DNA of 64,000 bases from Rhabditoides inermis (GCA_963966185.1 CAWZYM010000093.1:7501-71500), one strand, 5' to 3'; shown: positions 11,319 through 22,727, counted from the stretch's first letter. The notes: generated from the sequence alone by a model not told the origin. A program made the numbers and translations.

Positions 11319-12131
11319 GGGGCCCGACATACTTTGTAGCGCGTGCGATTCGCCAGCGCGCGCGATTTTAAATTAGCCGAGCTACATTTCAAAAGTCGCC
11401 AGCGAAGAGGCGCTGGCTACAACTGATGCGCTGGCTACAAAAAGTAGCAGAGGAGCTAGCGACAATATGAATTAAGCGCGTCTTGAACGAACATTGACGC
11501 ACGATCGTTGTGCGCAATCTCACTTGAGGATCATGATGAGTCTGTACTGAGAAGTGATTGGGGCGCGATGAGTCCCAGAATGTTGAATCCGAGGTGCAAG
11601 ACGAGTGTGTAGGTCATCAAACTCGTGCGGGTACAGCCTCGTATACGACAAAAGGTTCTGCGGATTGGTGCTTGCCAAATAGCTGGCCATTGTCATGTGC
11701 CTCTGATCGAGAAGTGGCTCATGTGCCTCCGACACATACACTCGTCTCGGTTCTTTTTTTCATATCATCAATAATTTCTTTCACAATTGCACAAACGAAT
11801 TCAAAGTAAGCATCTTCATCCATTTTAACTCCTAAAAACAATGTTTGAAGTAAAAAACAACAAAAACTAAATAAAAATAAATGTTGAAACGATTAAACCA
11901 GTGTAATCGCCTGGCGAATTGTCGCCACACTAACAGTGAATTACGCGAGCGACTTTACTGGCGACTTTGTAGCTGGCTACTTTTCACATTGTAGCCGGCT
12001 ACAATTCGCGCGCGAGTATGTGCTGGCTACTTTGAAAGTCGCCAATGCACTTTGCGCGAGCTACGATGCTGGCGACTTTTACACAGAGAGAGGTGGCGAA
12101 TCGCACGCGCTACAAAAGTATGTCGGGCCCC
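11319..12131. mobile_element. PIF/Harbinger-type DNA transposon, internally deleted, 813 bp
   Basis: Ends are inverted repeats of about 40 bp starting GGGGCCCGACATACTTTGTA (left) with a near-identical reverse complement on the right (one extra T). Flanking target duplication is TAA (11316-11318 and 12132-12134), as expected for PIF/Harbinger (TWA). Subterminal zones are full of CTGGCTAC and GGCGACTTT motifs in both orientations. The interior keeps only an N-terminal transposase remnant on the - strand, so the copy is non-autonomous. Confidence 0.85.
11520..11741 (-). pseudogene. Harbinger transposase N-terminal remnant
   Basis: The - strand reads R...TMASYLA... then YTRLYPHEFDDLHTRLAPRI, followed by THRAPITSQYRLIMIL. 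This is the pattern of the N-terminal region of Harbinger (DDE_Tnp_4) transposases: RM-x-x-x-F-x-x-L...P-x-I...R-x-x-I...RL. An upstream ATG segment (down from about 11820, MDEDAYFEFVCAI) is in another frame, so there is a frameshift. The catalytic DDE part is absent. Confidence 0.65.
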
Positions 12132-12200
12132 TAAGCAAGGTTCTAGAAGAGGGGGGAACAATGGCGATGGCAATCCCAACAACCAAAAAGGTGAACTGTG

Positions 12201-14265
<2,065 letters not shown>

Positions 14266-14834
14266 AGCGACGCAACCGCTCACGGATCTAAAAGGAGAAG
14301 AAATGTTTAAAATCGTATAAACAAAACAAAACACAAACGCGGAATGACGAAATAAAGTGAAAGCGAAGAGACGCGAAACACAACGAGAAAATATCACGCC
14401 GGTTATACGGTAGTCAGATAGAGCGCACGTGTGCAGGATGTCAACAAGAAAAGAAAATATTTTGGCTGAAAAGAGTCAATCTCGTTATGTGCGCAGATTG
14501 TCCACCACTCTTTCAAACTTTTGCATGTGATCGAAAGTGCGCAGAATGTGCAAAAAACGCGGAGTGTCATATAGGGGGAATGAGAATCATTCTCTTCTTC
14601 CATGCAATCGATTGCGAAATACCGCGACTTCACTGGCCGATTGCGAAATTGACTGCAGATTGCGAAAAAATAAAATACTTGATTCTCATCGAAATATACA
14701 AAACTTTATCTGCATGAAAGAACAGCTTGAATACATATATCAACTACATATACATATAAATCATCATATCAAACTCATTCATATAGCTCATCAGGCAGAC
14801 TGCACTGCGAACATCACCTAGTCGTCTCGACATC
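14266..14834. other. Intergenic: presumed promoter/5' flank of the BTB-BACK gene
   Basis: AT-rich DNA between the start of the BTB-BACK gene and the 3' end of its decayed upstream copy. Short ORFs here have no family features. No other feature seen. Confidence 0.5.
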
Positions 14835-15545
14835 TCAATAGTACGGGTTATACGGGTGGTGGCGGCGAGACAGCGCAGCGACTGGAGCCACTGGAGCCAC
14901 TGAAGCGGTCGGAGCCACTGGAGCGGCTCGCTGCGGCTGCTGCCCGATCGGACGTTCCTGTGCCGCGCTCACCTGACGACGTGCCAGAGCCTGAAAACAA
15001 TCTGTGCTCTCTCCTCTCGCCACAACTTTTTGCGCAACAATTCGAATTTCGAAGCGTCAATAAGAGGCTAAATGCGCGGGCACTGTAAGATGGGTTGTTT
15101 TGTTCGGAGTGAGTCACGCACCTCTACTCCTCTACCGCGGTGAGATAGGCGCTGTTGCAGGACGGCTCCTCGCGGATCAGCTCCTCCTTGCCCACAGTGT
15201 CCAATAGAAACGCGTCCGGCGCCTTCCTCAGTTCGATCAGCGGGAAGAGATTGTAATGTGTCGTACAACTCTATGCTCGCAGTAAGTCGCGCGCGGTGAG
15301 GTAGATCAGAGGAAGACGGAGAGTCAGCTCGCGGCAATAGCGCGCAAAACGAGAGCGGTAGACGGTTATGTCACCGTATTTCGAACTGCAAACGAGATAG
15401 ATCGAAAACTATCGCGCTGGAGCAGGCTACAAGCTCCGCCCACACACGCCCCGCCCGACCTCGGCAGCTAGGAAGCGTTGTCGGGGTGGGCATGAATCCA
15501 ATTGATGAGATAGGTGTACATAGCACACATCAGCGCGCATGTTAA
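14835..15545 (-). pseudogene. Truncated BTB-BACK pseudogene, second copy of the 3' half
   Basis: Three blocks match the BTB-BACK gene at 12201-14265 in order: about 15545-15468 (YTYLINWIHAHPDNAS-stop-LPR, like NVLISWLNECEDSVVHLPR), about 15400-15125 (NLFPLIELRKAPDAFLLDTV then GKEELIREEPSCNSAYLTAV) and 14990-14835 (ALARRQ... ending RRHHPYNPYY, like ALARR... RQRHPYN). It is broken by stops after NAS, in DLLRA-stop-SC, and just before the last intron donor, where phase is also lost. The BTB exons are absent: the Pol III array starts about 80 bp upstream. The last exon holds a GCTCC-type repeat coding for Ala-Pro-Val. Confidence 0.75.
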
Positions 15546-15623
15546 TGAAGCGCACTGAATCATCACGTTTTAGGCGTTTGTTTTACCCAATGTTCACAAA
15601 ACTGTATAATGTATTTTATAAAC

Positions 15624-15720
15624 GAATACGCCATCCCGTCTGATCTGGCAAGTCAAGCAACAACGCGCTCGGATAGTACCTAGATCGGAGACGGCTTGGG
15701 AATACCGAGTAATGCAAGCA
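15624..15720 (+). pseudogene. 5S rRNA, unit A1, 5'-truncated
   Basis: Lacks the first 22 nucleotides because the array border falls inside the gene; without the 5' strand of helix I it cannot form the normal 5S fold. Confidence 0.85.
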
Positions 15721-15769
15721 CGTTTTGCAAAACGAAATTCGATAATCGTGATTCAGAAAACAAAAGATT

Positions 15770-15841
15770 CTCTTCGGCCGGGAATTGAACCCGGGTCTTG
15801 CATGGGACAGACGCGGATACTAACCACTATACTACCGAAGA
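15770..15841 (-). tRNA. tRNA-Asp(GTC), unit A1, divergent
   Basis: Border copy: loop position 38 is C instead of A and the first anticodon-stem pair is C·A (CTTGCATGGGACAG on + against CTCGCATGTGACAG). The anticodon is still GTC. Confidence 0.85.
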
Positions 15842-15960
15842 CATGTGGGGAGACAGTTGTGATGCGTTGGTGAGAGCAACGCTGAATACGCTGCGATATC
15901 AAGACCGTGAAGCGTCGCGCATACGTTCAGTTCAAAATGAGCGTTCGCACGCAAAAATAA

Positions 15961-16033
15961 CGCTCCCGGGAAGGTTCGAACTTCCGACCTTTCGGTTAAC
16001 AGCCGAACGCGCTGCCGATTGCGCCACGGAAGC
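15961..16033 (-). tRNA. tRNA-Asn(GTT), unit A1 (reference copy)
   Basis: 73 nt. Acceptor GCTTCCG pairs with CGGGAGC; box A is TGGCGCAATCGG; anticodon arm TTCGG-CTGTTAA-CCGAA has anticodon GTT; T arm GGAAG-TTCGAAC-CTTCC; discriminator G. Very close to vertebrate tRNA-Asn. A T5 run (from AAAAATAA on +) directly follows the 3' end. Decodes AAC/AAU. Confidence 0.96.
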
Positions 16034-16109
16034 ACCGCTGTTTGTGAGAGACACTCCAATGAACATTGCCAGACATACGAAAACTGATGCAAAAAATAAA
16101 CAAAAGATC

Positions 16110-16191
16110 TGATCAGAGTGGGATTCGAACCCACGCCTCCGAAGAGACTGGTGCCTTAAACCAGCGCCTTAGACCGCTCGGCCATCTGACC
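16110..16191 (-). tRNA. tRNA-Leu(AAG), unit A1 (reference copy)
   Basis: 82 nt class II tRNA. Acceptor GGTCAGA pairs with TCTGATC (one G·U), discriminator A; box A TGGCCGAGCGGTC; anticodon arm CTGGT-TTAAGGC-ACCAG, anticodon AAG; long variable arm TCTCTTCGGAGGC; T arm GTGGG-TTCGAAT-CCCAC. Nearly the vertebrate tRNA-Leu-AAG body. TTTTG terminator follows. Reads CUU (CUC if A34 becomes inosine). Confidence 0.96.
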
Positions 16192-16336
16192 ACGCTCCGT
16201 TTTGCTCTAATATCGGAACATCTCACGGCACGGAGTGAGCCAGCCGGGTTCGTTGGTCACGTAATAGCGGTCGTCAAAGTGCTCATTTTTCAAAACAAAT
16301 TACAAATCTTTGACATACTATAAAAAATGTCAACTC

Positions 16337-16455
16337 GCTTACGTTCATAGCTTGTTGAGAATACGCCATCCCGTCTGATCTGGCAAGTCAAGCAACAACG
16401 CGCTCGGATAGTACCTAGATCGGAGACGGCTTGGGAATACCGAGTAATGCAAGCA
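16337..16455 (+). rRNA. 5S rRNA, unit A2 (reference copy)
   Basis: 119 nt, opposite strand to the tRNAs. Core motifs of eukaryotic 5S are kept: CCGTCTGATCT, AAGTCAAGC (box A, usual AAGCTAAGC), ATAGTACCTAGATCGGAGAC and GGCTTGGGAATACCG (box C). Helices form with changed bases: GCTTACG with TGCAAGC (I), TTGTTG with CAACAA (II), GCCA with TGGC (III), CTCGG with CCGAG (IV/V). Length to the closing pair (118 nt) equals human 5S. T4 follows at 16458. Confidence 0.9.
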
Positions 16456-16469
16456 CGTTTTGCAAAACG
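16456..16469. terminator. Palindromic bidirectional Pol III terminator (example from unit A2)
   Basis: CGTTTTGCAAAACG is a perfect 14-bp palindrome directly after the 5S gene. It gives a T4 run on the + strand for 5S and a T4 run on the - strand as a back-up for the convergent tRNA-Asp, whose own TTTTGTTTT lies between. Present in nearly all units; altered to CGTTTAGC in B12, B16, B17, B18, B26 and B28. Confidence 0.75.
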
Positions 16470-16504
16470 AAATTCGATAATCGTGATTCAGAAAACAAAA
16501 GATT

Positions 16505-16576
16505 CTCTTCGGCCGGGAATTGAACCCGGGTCTCGCATGTGACAGACGCGGATACTAACCACTATACTACCGAAGA
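16505..16576 (-). tRNA. tRNA-Asp(GTC), unit A2 (reference copy)
   Basis: 72 nt. Acceptor TCTTCGG pairs with CCGAAGA, discriminator G; D arm GTATAGTGGTTAGTATC; anticodon arm CGCGT-CTGTCAC-ATGCG, anticodon GTC; T arm CCGGG-TTCAATT-CCCGG. Same body plan as animal tRNA-Asp. TTTTGTTTT follows the 3' end. Decodes GAC/GAU. Confidence 0.96.
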
Positions 16577-16695
16577 CATGTGGGGAGACAGTTGTGATGC
16601 GTTGGTTAGAGCAACGCTGAATACGCTGCGATATCAAGACCGTGAAGCGTCGCGCATCCGTTCAGTTCAAAATGAGCGTTTGCACGCAAAAATAA

Positions 16696-16768
16696 CGCTC
16701 CCGGGAAGGTTCGAACTGCCGACCATTCGGTTAACAGCCGAACGCGCTGCCGATTGCGCCACGGAAGC
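16696..16768 (-). tRNA. tRNA-Asn(GTT), unit A2, variant
   Basis: T stem has a C·U mismatch (GGCAG against CTTCC) and one variable-region base is changed. Confidence 0.9.
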
Positions 16769-16844
16769 ACCGCTGTTTGTGAGAGACACTCCAATGAACA
16801 TTGCCAGACATACGAAAACTGATGCAAAAAATAAACAAAAGATC

Positions 16845-16926
16845 TGATCAGAGTGGGATTCGAACCCACGCCTCCGAAGAGACTGGTGCCTTAAACCAGC
16901 GCCTTAGACCGCTCGGCCATCTGACC
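16845..16926 (-). tRNA. tRNA-Leu(AAG), unit A2
   Basis: Consensus. Confidence 0.95.
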
Positions 16927-17071
16927 GCGCTCCGTTTTGCTCTAATATCGGAACATTTCACGGCACGGAGTGAGCCAGCCGGGTTCGTTGGTCACGTAAT
17001 AGCGGTCGTCAAAGTGCTCATTTTTCAAAACAAATTACAAATCTTTGACATACTATAAAAAATGTCAACTC

Positions 17072-17190
17072 GCTTACGTTCATAGCTTGTTGAGAATACG
17101 CCATCCCGTCTGATCTGGCAAGTCAAGCAGCAACGCGCTCGGATAGTACCTAGATCGGAGACGGCTTGGGAATACCGAGTAATGCAAGCA
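17072..17190 (+). rRNA. 5S rRNA, unit A3
   Basis: Helix II has U·G in place of U-A (AGCAGCAACG). Confidence 0.88.
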
Positions 17191-17239
17191 CGTTTTGCAA
17201 AACGAAATTCGATAATCGTGATTCAGAAAACAAAAGATT

Positions 17240-17311
17240 CTCTTCGGCCGGGAATTGAACACGGGTCTCGCATGTGACAGACGCGGATACTAACCACTAT
17301 ACTACCGAAGA
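17240..17311 (-). tRNA. tRNA-Asp(GTC), unit A3, variant
   Basis: T-stem U·C mismatch (CCGTG against CCCGG). Confidence 0.9.
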
Positions 17312-17430
17312 CATGTGGGGAGACAGTTGTGATGCGTTGGTGAGAGCAACACTGAATACGCTGCGATATCAAGACCGTGAAGCGTCGCGCATCCGTTCAG
17401 TTCAAAATGAGCGTTCGCACGCAAAAATAA

Positions 17431-17503
17431 CGCTCCCGGGAAGGTTCGAACTTCCGACCTTTCGGTTAACAGCCGAACGCGCTGCCGATTGCGCCACGGA
17501 AGC
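17431..17503 (-). tRNA. tRNA-Asn(GTT), unit A3
   Basis: Consensus. Confidence 0.95.
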
Positions 17504-17579
17504 ACCGCTGTTTGTGAGAGACACTCCAATGAACATTGCCAGACATACGAAAACTGATGCAAAAAATAAACAAAAGATC

Positions 17580-17661
17580 TGATCAGAGTGGGATTCGAAC
17601 CCACGCCTCCGAAGAGACTGGTGCCTTAAACCAGCGCCTTAGACCGCTCGGCCATCTGACC
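17580..17661 (-). tRNA. tRNA-Leu(AAG), unit A3
   Basis: Consensus. Confidence 0.95.
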
Positions 17662-17807
17662 ACGCTCCGTTTTGCTCTACTATCGGAACATCTCACGGCA
17701 CGGAGTGAGCCAGCCGGGTTCGTTGGTCACGTAATAGCGGTCGTCAAAGTGTTCATTTTTCAAAACAAATTACAAATCTTTGACATACTATAAAAAAATG
17801 TCAACTC

Positions 17808-17926
17808 GCTTACGTTCATAGCTTGTTGAGAATACGCCATCCCGTCTAATCTGGCAAGTCAAGCAACAACGCGCTCGGATAGTACCTAGATCGGAGACGG
17901 CTTGGGAATACCGAGTAATGCAAGCA
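17808..17926 (+). rRNA. 5S rRNA, unit A4
   Basis: G-to-A in the conserved CGTCTGATC loop (CGTCTAATC). Confidence 0.86.
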
Positions 17927-17975
17927 CGTTTTGCAAAACGAAATTCGATAATCGTGATTCAGAAAACAAAAGATT

Positions 17976-18047
17976 CTCTTCGGCCGGGAATTGAACCCGG
18001 GTCTCGCATGTGACAGACGCGGATACTAACCACTATACTACCGAAGA
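17976..18047 (-). tRNA. tRNA-Asp(GTC), unit A4
   Basis: Consensus. Confidence 0.95.
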
Positions 18048-18166
18048 CATGTGGGGAGACAGTTGTGATGCGTTGGTTAGAGCAACGCTGAATACGCTGC
18101 GATATCAAGACCGTGAAGCGTCGCGCATCCGTTCAGTTCAAAATGAGCGTTTGCACGCAAAAATAA

Positions 18167-18239
18167 CGCTCCCGGGAAGGTTCGAACTGCCGACCTTTCG
18201 GTTAACAGCCGAACGCGCTGCCGATTGCGCCACGGAAGC
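18167..18239 (-). tRNA. tRNA-Asn(GTT), unit A4, variant
   Basis: T-stem C·U mismatch. Confidence 0.9.
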
Positions 18240-18315
18240 ACCGCTGTTTGTGAGAGACACTCCAATGAACATTGCCAGACATACGAAAACTGATGCAAAA
18301 AATAAACAAAAGATC

Positions 18316-18397
18316 TGATCAGAGTGGGATTCGAACCCACGCCTCCGAAGAGACTGGTGCCTTAAACCAGCGCCTTAGACCGCTCGGCCATCTGACC
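18316..18397 (-). tRNA. tRNA-Leu(AAG), unit A4
   Basis: Consensus. Confidence 0.95.
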
Positions 18398-18542
18398 ACG
18401 CTCCGTTTTGCTCTAATATCGGAACATTTCACGGCACGGAGTGAGCCAGCCGGGTTCGTTGGTCACGTAATAGCGGTCGTCAAAGTGCTCATTTTTCAAA
18501 ACAAATTACAAATCTTTGACATACTATAAAAAATGTCAACTC

Positions 18543-18661
18543 GCTTACGTTCATAGCTTGTTGAGAATACGCCATCCCGTCTGATCTGGCAAGTCAAGCA
18601 GCAACGCGCTCGGATAGTACCTAGATCGGAGACGGCTTGGGAATACCGAGTAATGCAAGCA
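18543..18661 (+). rRNA. 5S rRNA, unit A5
   Basis: Helix II U·G variant as in A3. Confidence 0.88.
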
Positions 18662-18710
18662 CGTTTTGCAAAACGAAATTCGATAATCGTGATTCAGAAA
18701 ACAAAAGATT

Positions 18711-18782
18711 CTCTTCGGCCGGGAATTGAACACGGGTCTCGCATGTGACAGACGCGGATACTAACCACTATACTACCGAAGA
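18711..18782 (-). tRNA. tRNA-Asp(GTC), unit A5, variant
   Basis: T-stem U·C mismatch. Confidence 0.9.
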
Positions 18783-18901
18783 CATGTGGGGAGACAGTTG
18801 TGATGCGTTGGTGAGAGCAACACTGAATACGCTGCGATATCAAGACCGTGAAGCGTCGCGCATCCGTTCAGTTCAAAATGAGCGTTCGCACGCAAAAATA
18901 A

Positions 18902-18974
18902 CGCTCCCGGGAAGGTTCGAACTTCCGACCTTTCGGTTAACAGCCGAACGCGCTGCCGATTGCGCCACGGAAGC
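18902..18974 (-). tRNA. tRNA-Asn(GTT), unit A5
   Basis: Consensus. Confidence 0.95.
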
Positions 18975-19050
18975 ACCGCTGTTTGTGAGAGACACTCCAA
19001 TGAACATTGCCAGACATACGAAAACTGATGCAAAAAATAAACAAAAGATC

Positions 19051-19132
19051 TGATCAGAGTGGGATTCGAACCCACGCCTCCGAAGAGACTGGTGCCTTAA
19101 ACCAGCGCCTTAGACCGCTCGGCCATCTGACC
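19051..19132 (-). tRNA. tRNA-Leu(AAG), unit A5
   Basis: Consensus. Confidence 0.95.
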
Positions 19133-19278
19133 ACGCTCCGTTTTGCTCTACTATCGGAACATCTCACGGCACGGAGTGAGCCAGCCGGGTTCGTTGGTCA
19201 CGTAATAGCGGTCGTCAAAGTGCTCATTTTTCAAAACAAATTACAAATCTTTGACATACTATAAAAAAATGTCAACTC

Positions 19279-19397
19279 GCTTACGTTCATAGCTTGTTGA
19301 GAATACGCCATCCCGTCTAATCTGGCAAGTCAAGCAACAACGCGCTCGGATAGTACCTAGATCGGAGACGGCTTGGGAATACCGAGTAATGCAAGCA
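19279..19397 (+). rRNA. 5S rRNA, unit A6
   Basis: CGTCTAATC variant as in A4. Confidence 0.86.
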
Positions 19398-19446
19398 CGT
19401 TTTGCAAAACGAAATTCGATAATCGTGATTCAGAAAACAAAAGATT

Positions 19447-19518
19447 CTCTTCGGCCGGGAATTGAACCCGGGTCTCGCATGTGACAGACGCGGATACTAA
19501 CCACTATACTACCGAAGA
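19447..19518 (-). tRNA. tRNA-Asp(GTC), unit A6
   Basis: Consensus. Confidence 0.95.
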
Positions 19519-19637
19519 CATGTGGGGAGACAGTTGTGATGCGTTGGTGAGAGCAACGCTGAATACGCTGCGATATCAAGACCGTGAAGCGTCGCGCATC
19601 CGTTCAGTTCAAAATGAGCGTTTGCACGCAAAAATAA

Positions 19638-19710
19638 CGCTCCCGGGAAGGTTCGAACTGCCGACCTTTCGGTTAACAGCCGAACGCGCTGCCGATTGCG
19701 CCACGGAAGC
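19638..19710 (-). tRNA. tRNA-Asn(GTT), unit A6, variant
   Basis: T-stem C·U mismatch. Confidence 0.9.
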
Positions 19711-19786
19711 ACCGCTGTTTGTGAGAGACACTCCAATGAACATTGCCAGACATACGAAAACTGATGCAAAAAATAAACAAAAGATC

Positions 19787-19868
19787 TGATCAGAGTGGGA
19801 TTCGAACCCACGCCTCCGAAGAGACTGGTGCCTTAAACCAGCGCCTTAGACCGCTCGGCCATCTGACC
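19787..19868 (-). tRNA. tRNA-Leu(AAG), unit A6
   Basis: Consensus. Confidence 0.95.
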
Positions 19869-20013
19869 ACGCTCCGTTTTGCTCTACTATCGGAACATCT
19901 CACGGCACGGAGTGAGCCAGCCGGGTTCGTTGGTCACGTAATAGCGGTCGTCAAAGTGCTCATTTTTCAAAACAAATTACAAATCTTTGACATACTATAA
20001 AAAATGTCAACTC

Positions 20014-20132
20014 GCTTACGTTCATAGCTTGTTGAGAATACGCCATCCCGTCTGATCTGGCAAGTCAAGCAACAACGCGCTCGGATAGTACCTAGATCGG
20101 AGACGGCTTGGGAATACCGAGTAATGCAAACA
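20014..20132 (+). rRNA. 5S rRNA, unit A7
   Basis: C·A mismatch in helix I (TGCAAAC). Confidence 0.85.
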
Positions 20133-20181
20133 CGTTTTGCAAAACGAAATTCGATAATCGTGATTCAGAAAACAAAAGATT

Positions 20182-20253
20182 CTCTTCGGCCGGGAATTGA
20201 ACCCGGGTCTCGCACGTGACAGACGCGGATACTAACCACTATACTACCGAAGA
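20182..20253 (-). tRNA. tRNA-Asp(GTC), unit A7, variant
   Basis: Last anticodon-stem pair is U·G instead of U-A (GTCACGTGCG). Confidence 0.92.
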
Positions 20254-20372
20254 CATGTGGGGAGACAGTTGTGATGCGTTGGTGAGAGCAACGCTGAATA
20301 CGCTGCGATATCAAGACCGTGAAGCGTCGCGCATCCGTTCAGTTCAAAATGAGCGTTTGCACGCAAAAATAA

Positions 20373-20445
20373 CGCTCCCGGGAAGGTTCGAACTGCCGAC
20401 CTTTCGGTTAACAGCCGAACGCGCTGCCGATTGCGCCACGGAAGC
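20373..20445 (-). tRNA. tRNA-Asn(GTT), unit A7, variant
   Basis: T-stem C·U mismatch. Confidence 0.9.
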
Positions 20446-20521
20446 ACCGCTGTTTGTGAGAGACACTCCAATGAACATTGCCAGACATACGAAAACTGAT
20501 GCAAAAAATAAACAAAAGATC

Positions 20522-20603
20522 TGATCAGAGTGGGATTCGAACCCACGCCTCCGAAGAGACTGGTGCCTTAAACCAGCGCCTTAGACCGCTCGGCCATCTG
20601 ACC
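20522..20603 (-). tRNA. tRNA-Leu(AAG), unit A7
   Basis: Consensus. Confidence 0.95.
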
Positions 20604-20748
20604 ACGCTCCGTTTTGCTCTAATATCGGAACATCTCACGGCACGGAGTGAGCCAGCCGGCTTCGTTGGTCACGTAATAGCGGTCGTCAAAGTGCTCATTT
20701 TTCAAAACAAATTACAAATCTTTGACATACTATAAAAAATGTCAACTC

Positions 20749-20867
20749 GCTTACGTTCATAGCTTGTTGAGAATACGCCATCCCGTCTGATCTGGCAAGT
20801 CAAGCAACAACGCGCTCGGATAGTACCTAGATCGGAGACGGCTTGGGAATACCGAGTAATGCAAGCA
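20749..20867 (+). rRNA. 5S rRNA, unit A8
   Basis: Consensus. Confidence 0.88.
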
Positions 20868-20916
20868 CGTTTTGCAAAACGAAATTCGATAATCGTGATT
20901 CAGAAAACAAAAGATT

Positions 20917-20988
20917 CTCTTCGGCCGGGAATTAAACCCGGGTCTCGCATGTGACAGACGCGGATACTAACCACTATACTACCGAAGA
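20917..20988 (-). tRNA. tRNA-Asp(GTC), unit A8, variant
   Basis: T loop reads TTTAATT: the near-universal C56 is U, which also alters box B; may be weakly expressed. Confidence 0.8.
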
Positions 20989-21107
20989 CATGTGGGGAGG
21001 CAGTTGTGATGCGTTGGTGAGAGCAACACTGAATACGCTGCGATATTAAAAATGTGAAGCGTCGCGCATCCGTTCAGTTCAAAATGAGCGTTCGCACGCA
21101 AAAATAA

Positions 21108-21180
21108 CGCTCCCGGGAAGGTTCGAACTTCCGACCTTTCGGTTAACAGACGAACGCGCTGCCGATTGCGCCACGGAAGC
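21108..21180 (-). tRNA. tRNA-Asn(GTT), unit A8, variant
   Basis: Mismatch at the last anticodon-stem pair (TTCGT against CCGAA). Confidence 0.85.
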
Positions 21181-21256
21181 ACCGCTGTTTGTGAGAGACA
21201 CTCCAATGAACATTGCCAGACATACGAAAACTGATGCAAAAAATAAACAAAAGATC

Positions 21257-21338
21257 TGATCAGAGTGGGATTCGAACCCACGCCTCCGAAGAGACTGGTG
21301 CCTTAAACCAGCGCCTTAGACCGCTCGGCCATCTGACC
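21257..21338 (-). tRNA. tRNA-Leu(AAG), unit A8
   Basis: Consensus. Confidence 0.95.
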
Positions 21339-21483
21339 ACGCTCCGTTTTGCTCTAATATCGGAACATTTCACGGCACGGAGTGAGCCAGCCGGGTTCGT
21401 TGGTCACGTAATAGCGGTCGTCAAAGTGCTCATTTTTCAAAACAAATTACAAATCTTTGACAAACTATAAAAAATGTCAACTC

Positions 21484-21602
21484 GCTTACGTTCATAGCTT
21501 GTTGAGAATACGCCATCCCGTCTGATCTGGCAAGTCAAGCAGCAACGCGCTCGGATAGTACCTAGATCGGAGACGGCTTGGGAATACCGAGTAATGCAAG
21601 CA
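21484..21602 (+). rRNA. 5S rRNA, unit A9
   Basis: Helix II U·G variant as in A3. Confidence 0.88.
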
Positions 21603-21651
21603 CGTTTTGCAAAACGAAATTCGATAATCGTGATTCAGAAAACAAAAGATT

Positions 21652-21723
21652 CTCTTCGGCCGGGAATTGAACACGGGTCTCGCATGTGACAGACGCGGAT
21701 ACTAACCACTATACTACCGAAGA
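21652..21723 (-). tRNA. tRNA-Asp(GTC), unit A9, variant
   Basis: T-stem U·C mismatch. Confidence 0.9.
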
Positions 21724-21842
21724 CATGTGGGGAGACAGTTGTGATGCGTTGGTGAGAGCAACACTGAATACGCTGCGATATCAAGACCGTGAAGCGTCGC
21801 GCATCCGTTCAGTTCAAAATGAGCGTTCGCACGCAAAAATAA

Positions 21843-21915
21843 CGCTCCCGGGAAGGTTCGAACTTCCGACCTTTCGGTTAACAGCCGAACGCGCTGCCGA
21901 TTGCGCCACGGAAGC
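21843..21915 (-). tRNA. tRNA-Asn(GTT), unit A9
   Basis: Consensus. Confidence 0.95.
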
Positions 21916-21991
21916 ACCGCTGTTTGTGAGAGACACTCCAATGAACATTGCCAGACATACGAAAACTGATGCAAAAAATAAACAAAAGATC

Positions 21992-22073
21992 TGATCAGAG
22001 TGGGATTCGAACCCACGCCTCCGAAGAGACTGGTGCCTTAAACCAGCGCCTTAGACCGCTCGGCCATCTGACC
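21992..22073 (-). tRNA. tRNA-Leu(AAG), unit A9
   Basis: Consensus. Confidence 0.95.
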
Positions 22074-22219
22074 ACGCTCCGTTTTGCTCTACTATCGGAA
22101 CATCTCACGGCACGGAGTGAGCCAGCCGGGTTCGTTGGTCACGTAATAGCGGTCGTCAAAGTGTTCATTTTTCAAAACAAATTACAAATCTTTGACATAC
22201 TATAAAAAAATGTCAACTC

Positions 22220-22338
22220 GCTTACGTTCATAGCTTGTTGAGAATACGCCATCCCGTCTAATCTGGCAAGTCAAGCAACAACGCGCTCGGATAGTACCTA
22301 GATCGGAGACGGCTTGGGAATACCGAGTAATGCAAGCA
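22220..22338 (+). rRNA. 5S rRNA, unit A10
   Basis: CGTCTAATC variant. Confidence 0.86.
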
Positions 22339-22387
22339 CGTTTTGCAAAACGAAATTCGATAATCGTGATTCAGAAAACAAAAGATT

Positions 22388-22459
22388 CTCTTCGGCCGGG
22401 AATTGAACCCGGGTCTCGCATGTGACAGACGCGGATACTAACCACTATACTACCGAAGA
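22388..22459 (-). tRNA. tRNA-Asp(GTC), unit A10
   Basis: Consensus. Confidence 0.95.
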
Positions 22460-22578
22460 CATGTGGGGAGACAGTTGTGATGCGTTGGTTAGAGCAACGC
22501 TGAATACGCTGCGATATCAAGACCGTGAAGCGTCGCGCATCCGTTCAGTTCAAAATGAGCGTTTGCACGCAAAAATAA

Positions 22579-22651
22579 CGCTCCCGGGAAGGTTCGAACT
22601 GCCGACCTTTCGGTTAACAGCCGAACGCGCTGCCGATTGCGCCACGGAAGC
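22579..22651 (-). tRNA. tRNA-Asn(GTT), unit A10, variant
   Basis: T-stem C·U mismatch. Confidence 0.9.
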
Positions 22652-22727
22652 ACCGCTGTTTGTGAGAGACACTCCAATGAACATTGCCAGACATACGAAA
22701 ACTGATGCAAAAAATAAACAAAAGATC

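Noticed and set aside
14487..14821. Cysteine-rich + strand ORFs (MCADCPPLFQT...)
   Set aside because: Short, overlapping in two frames, in the flank between the BTB-BACK gene and its pseudogene; no family features.
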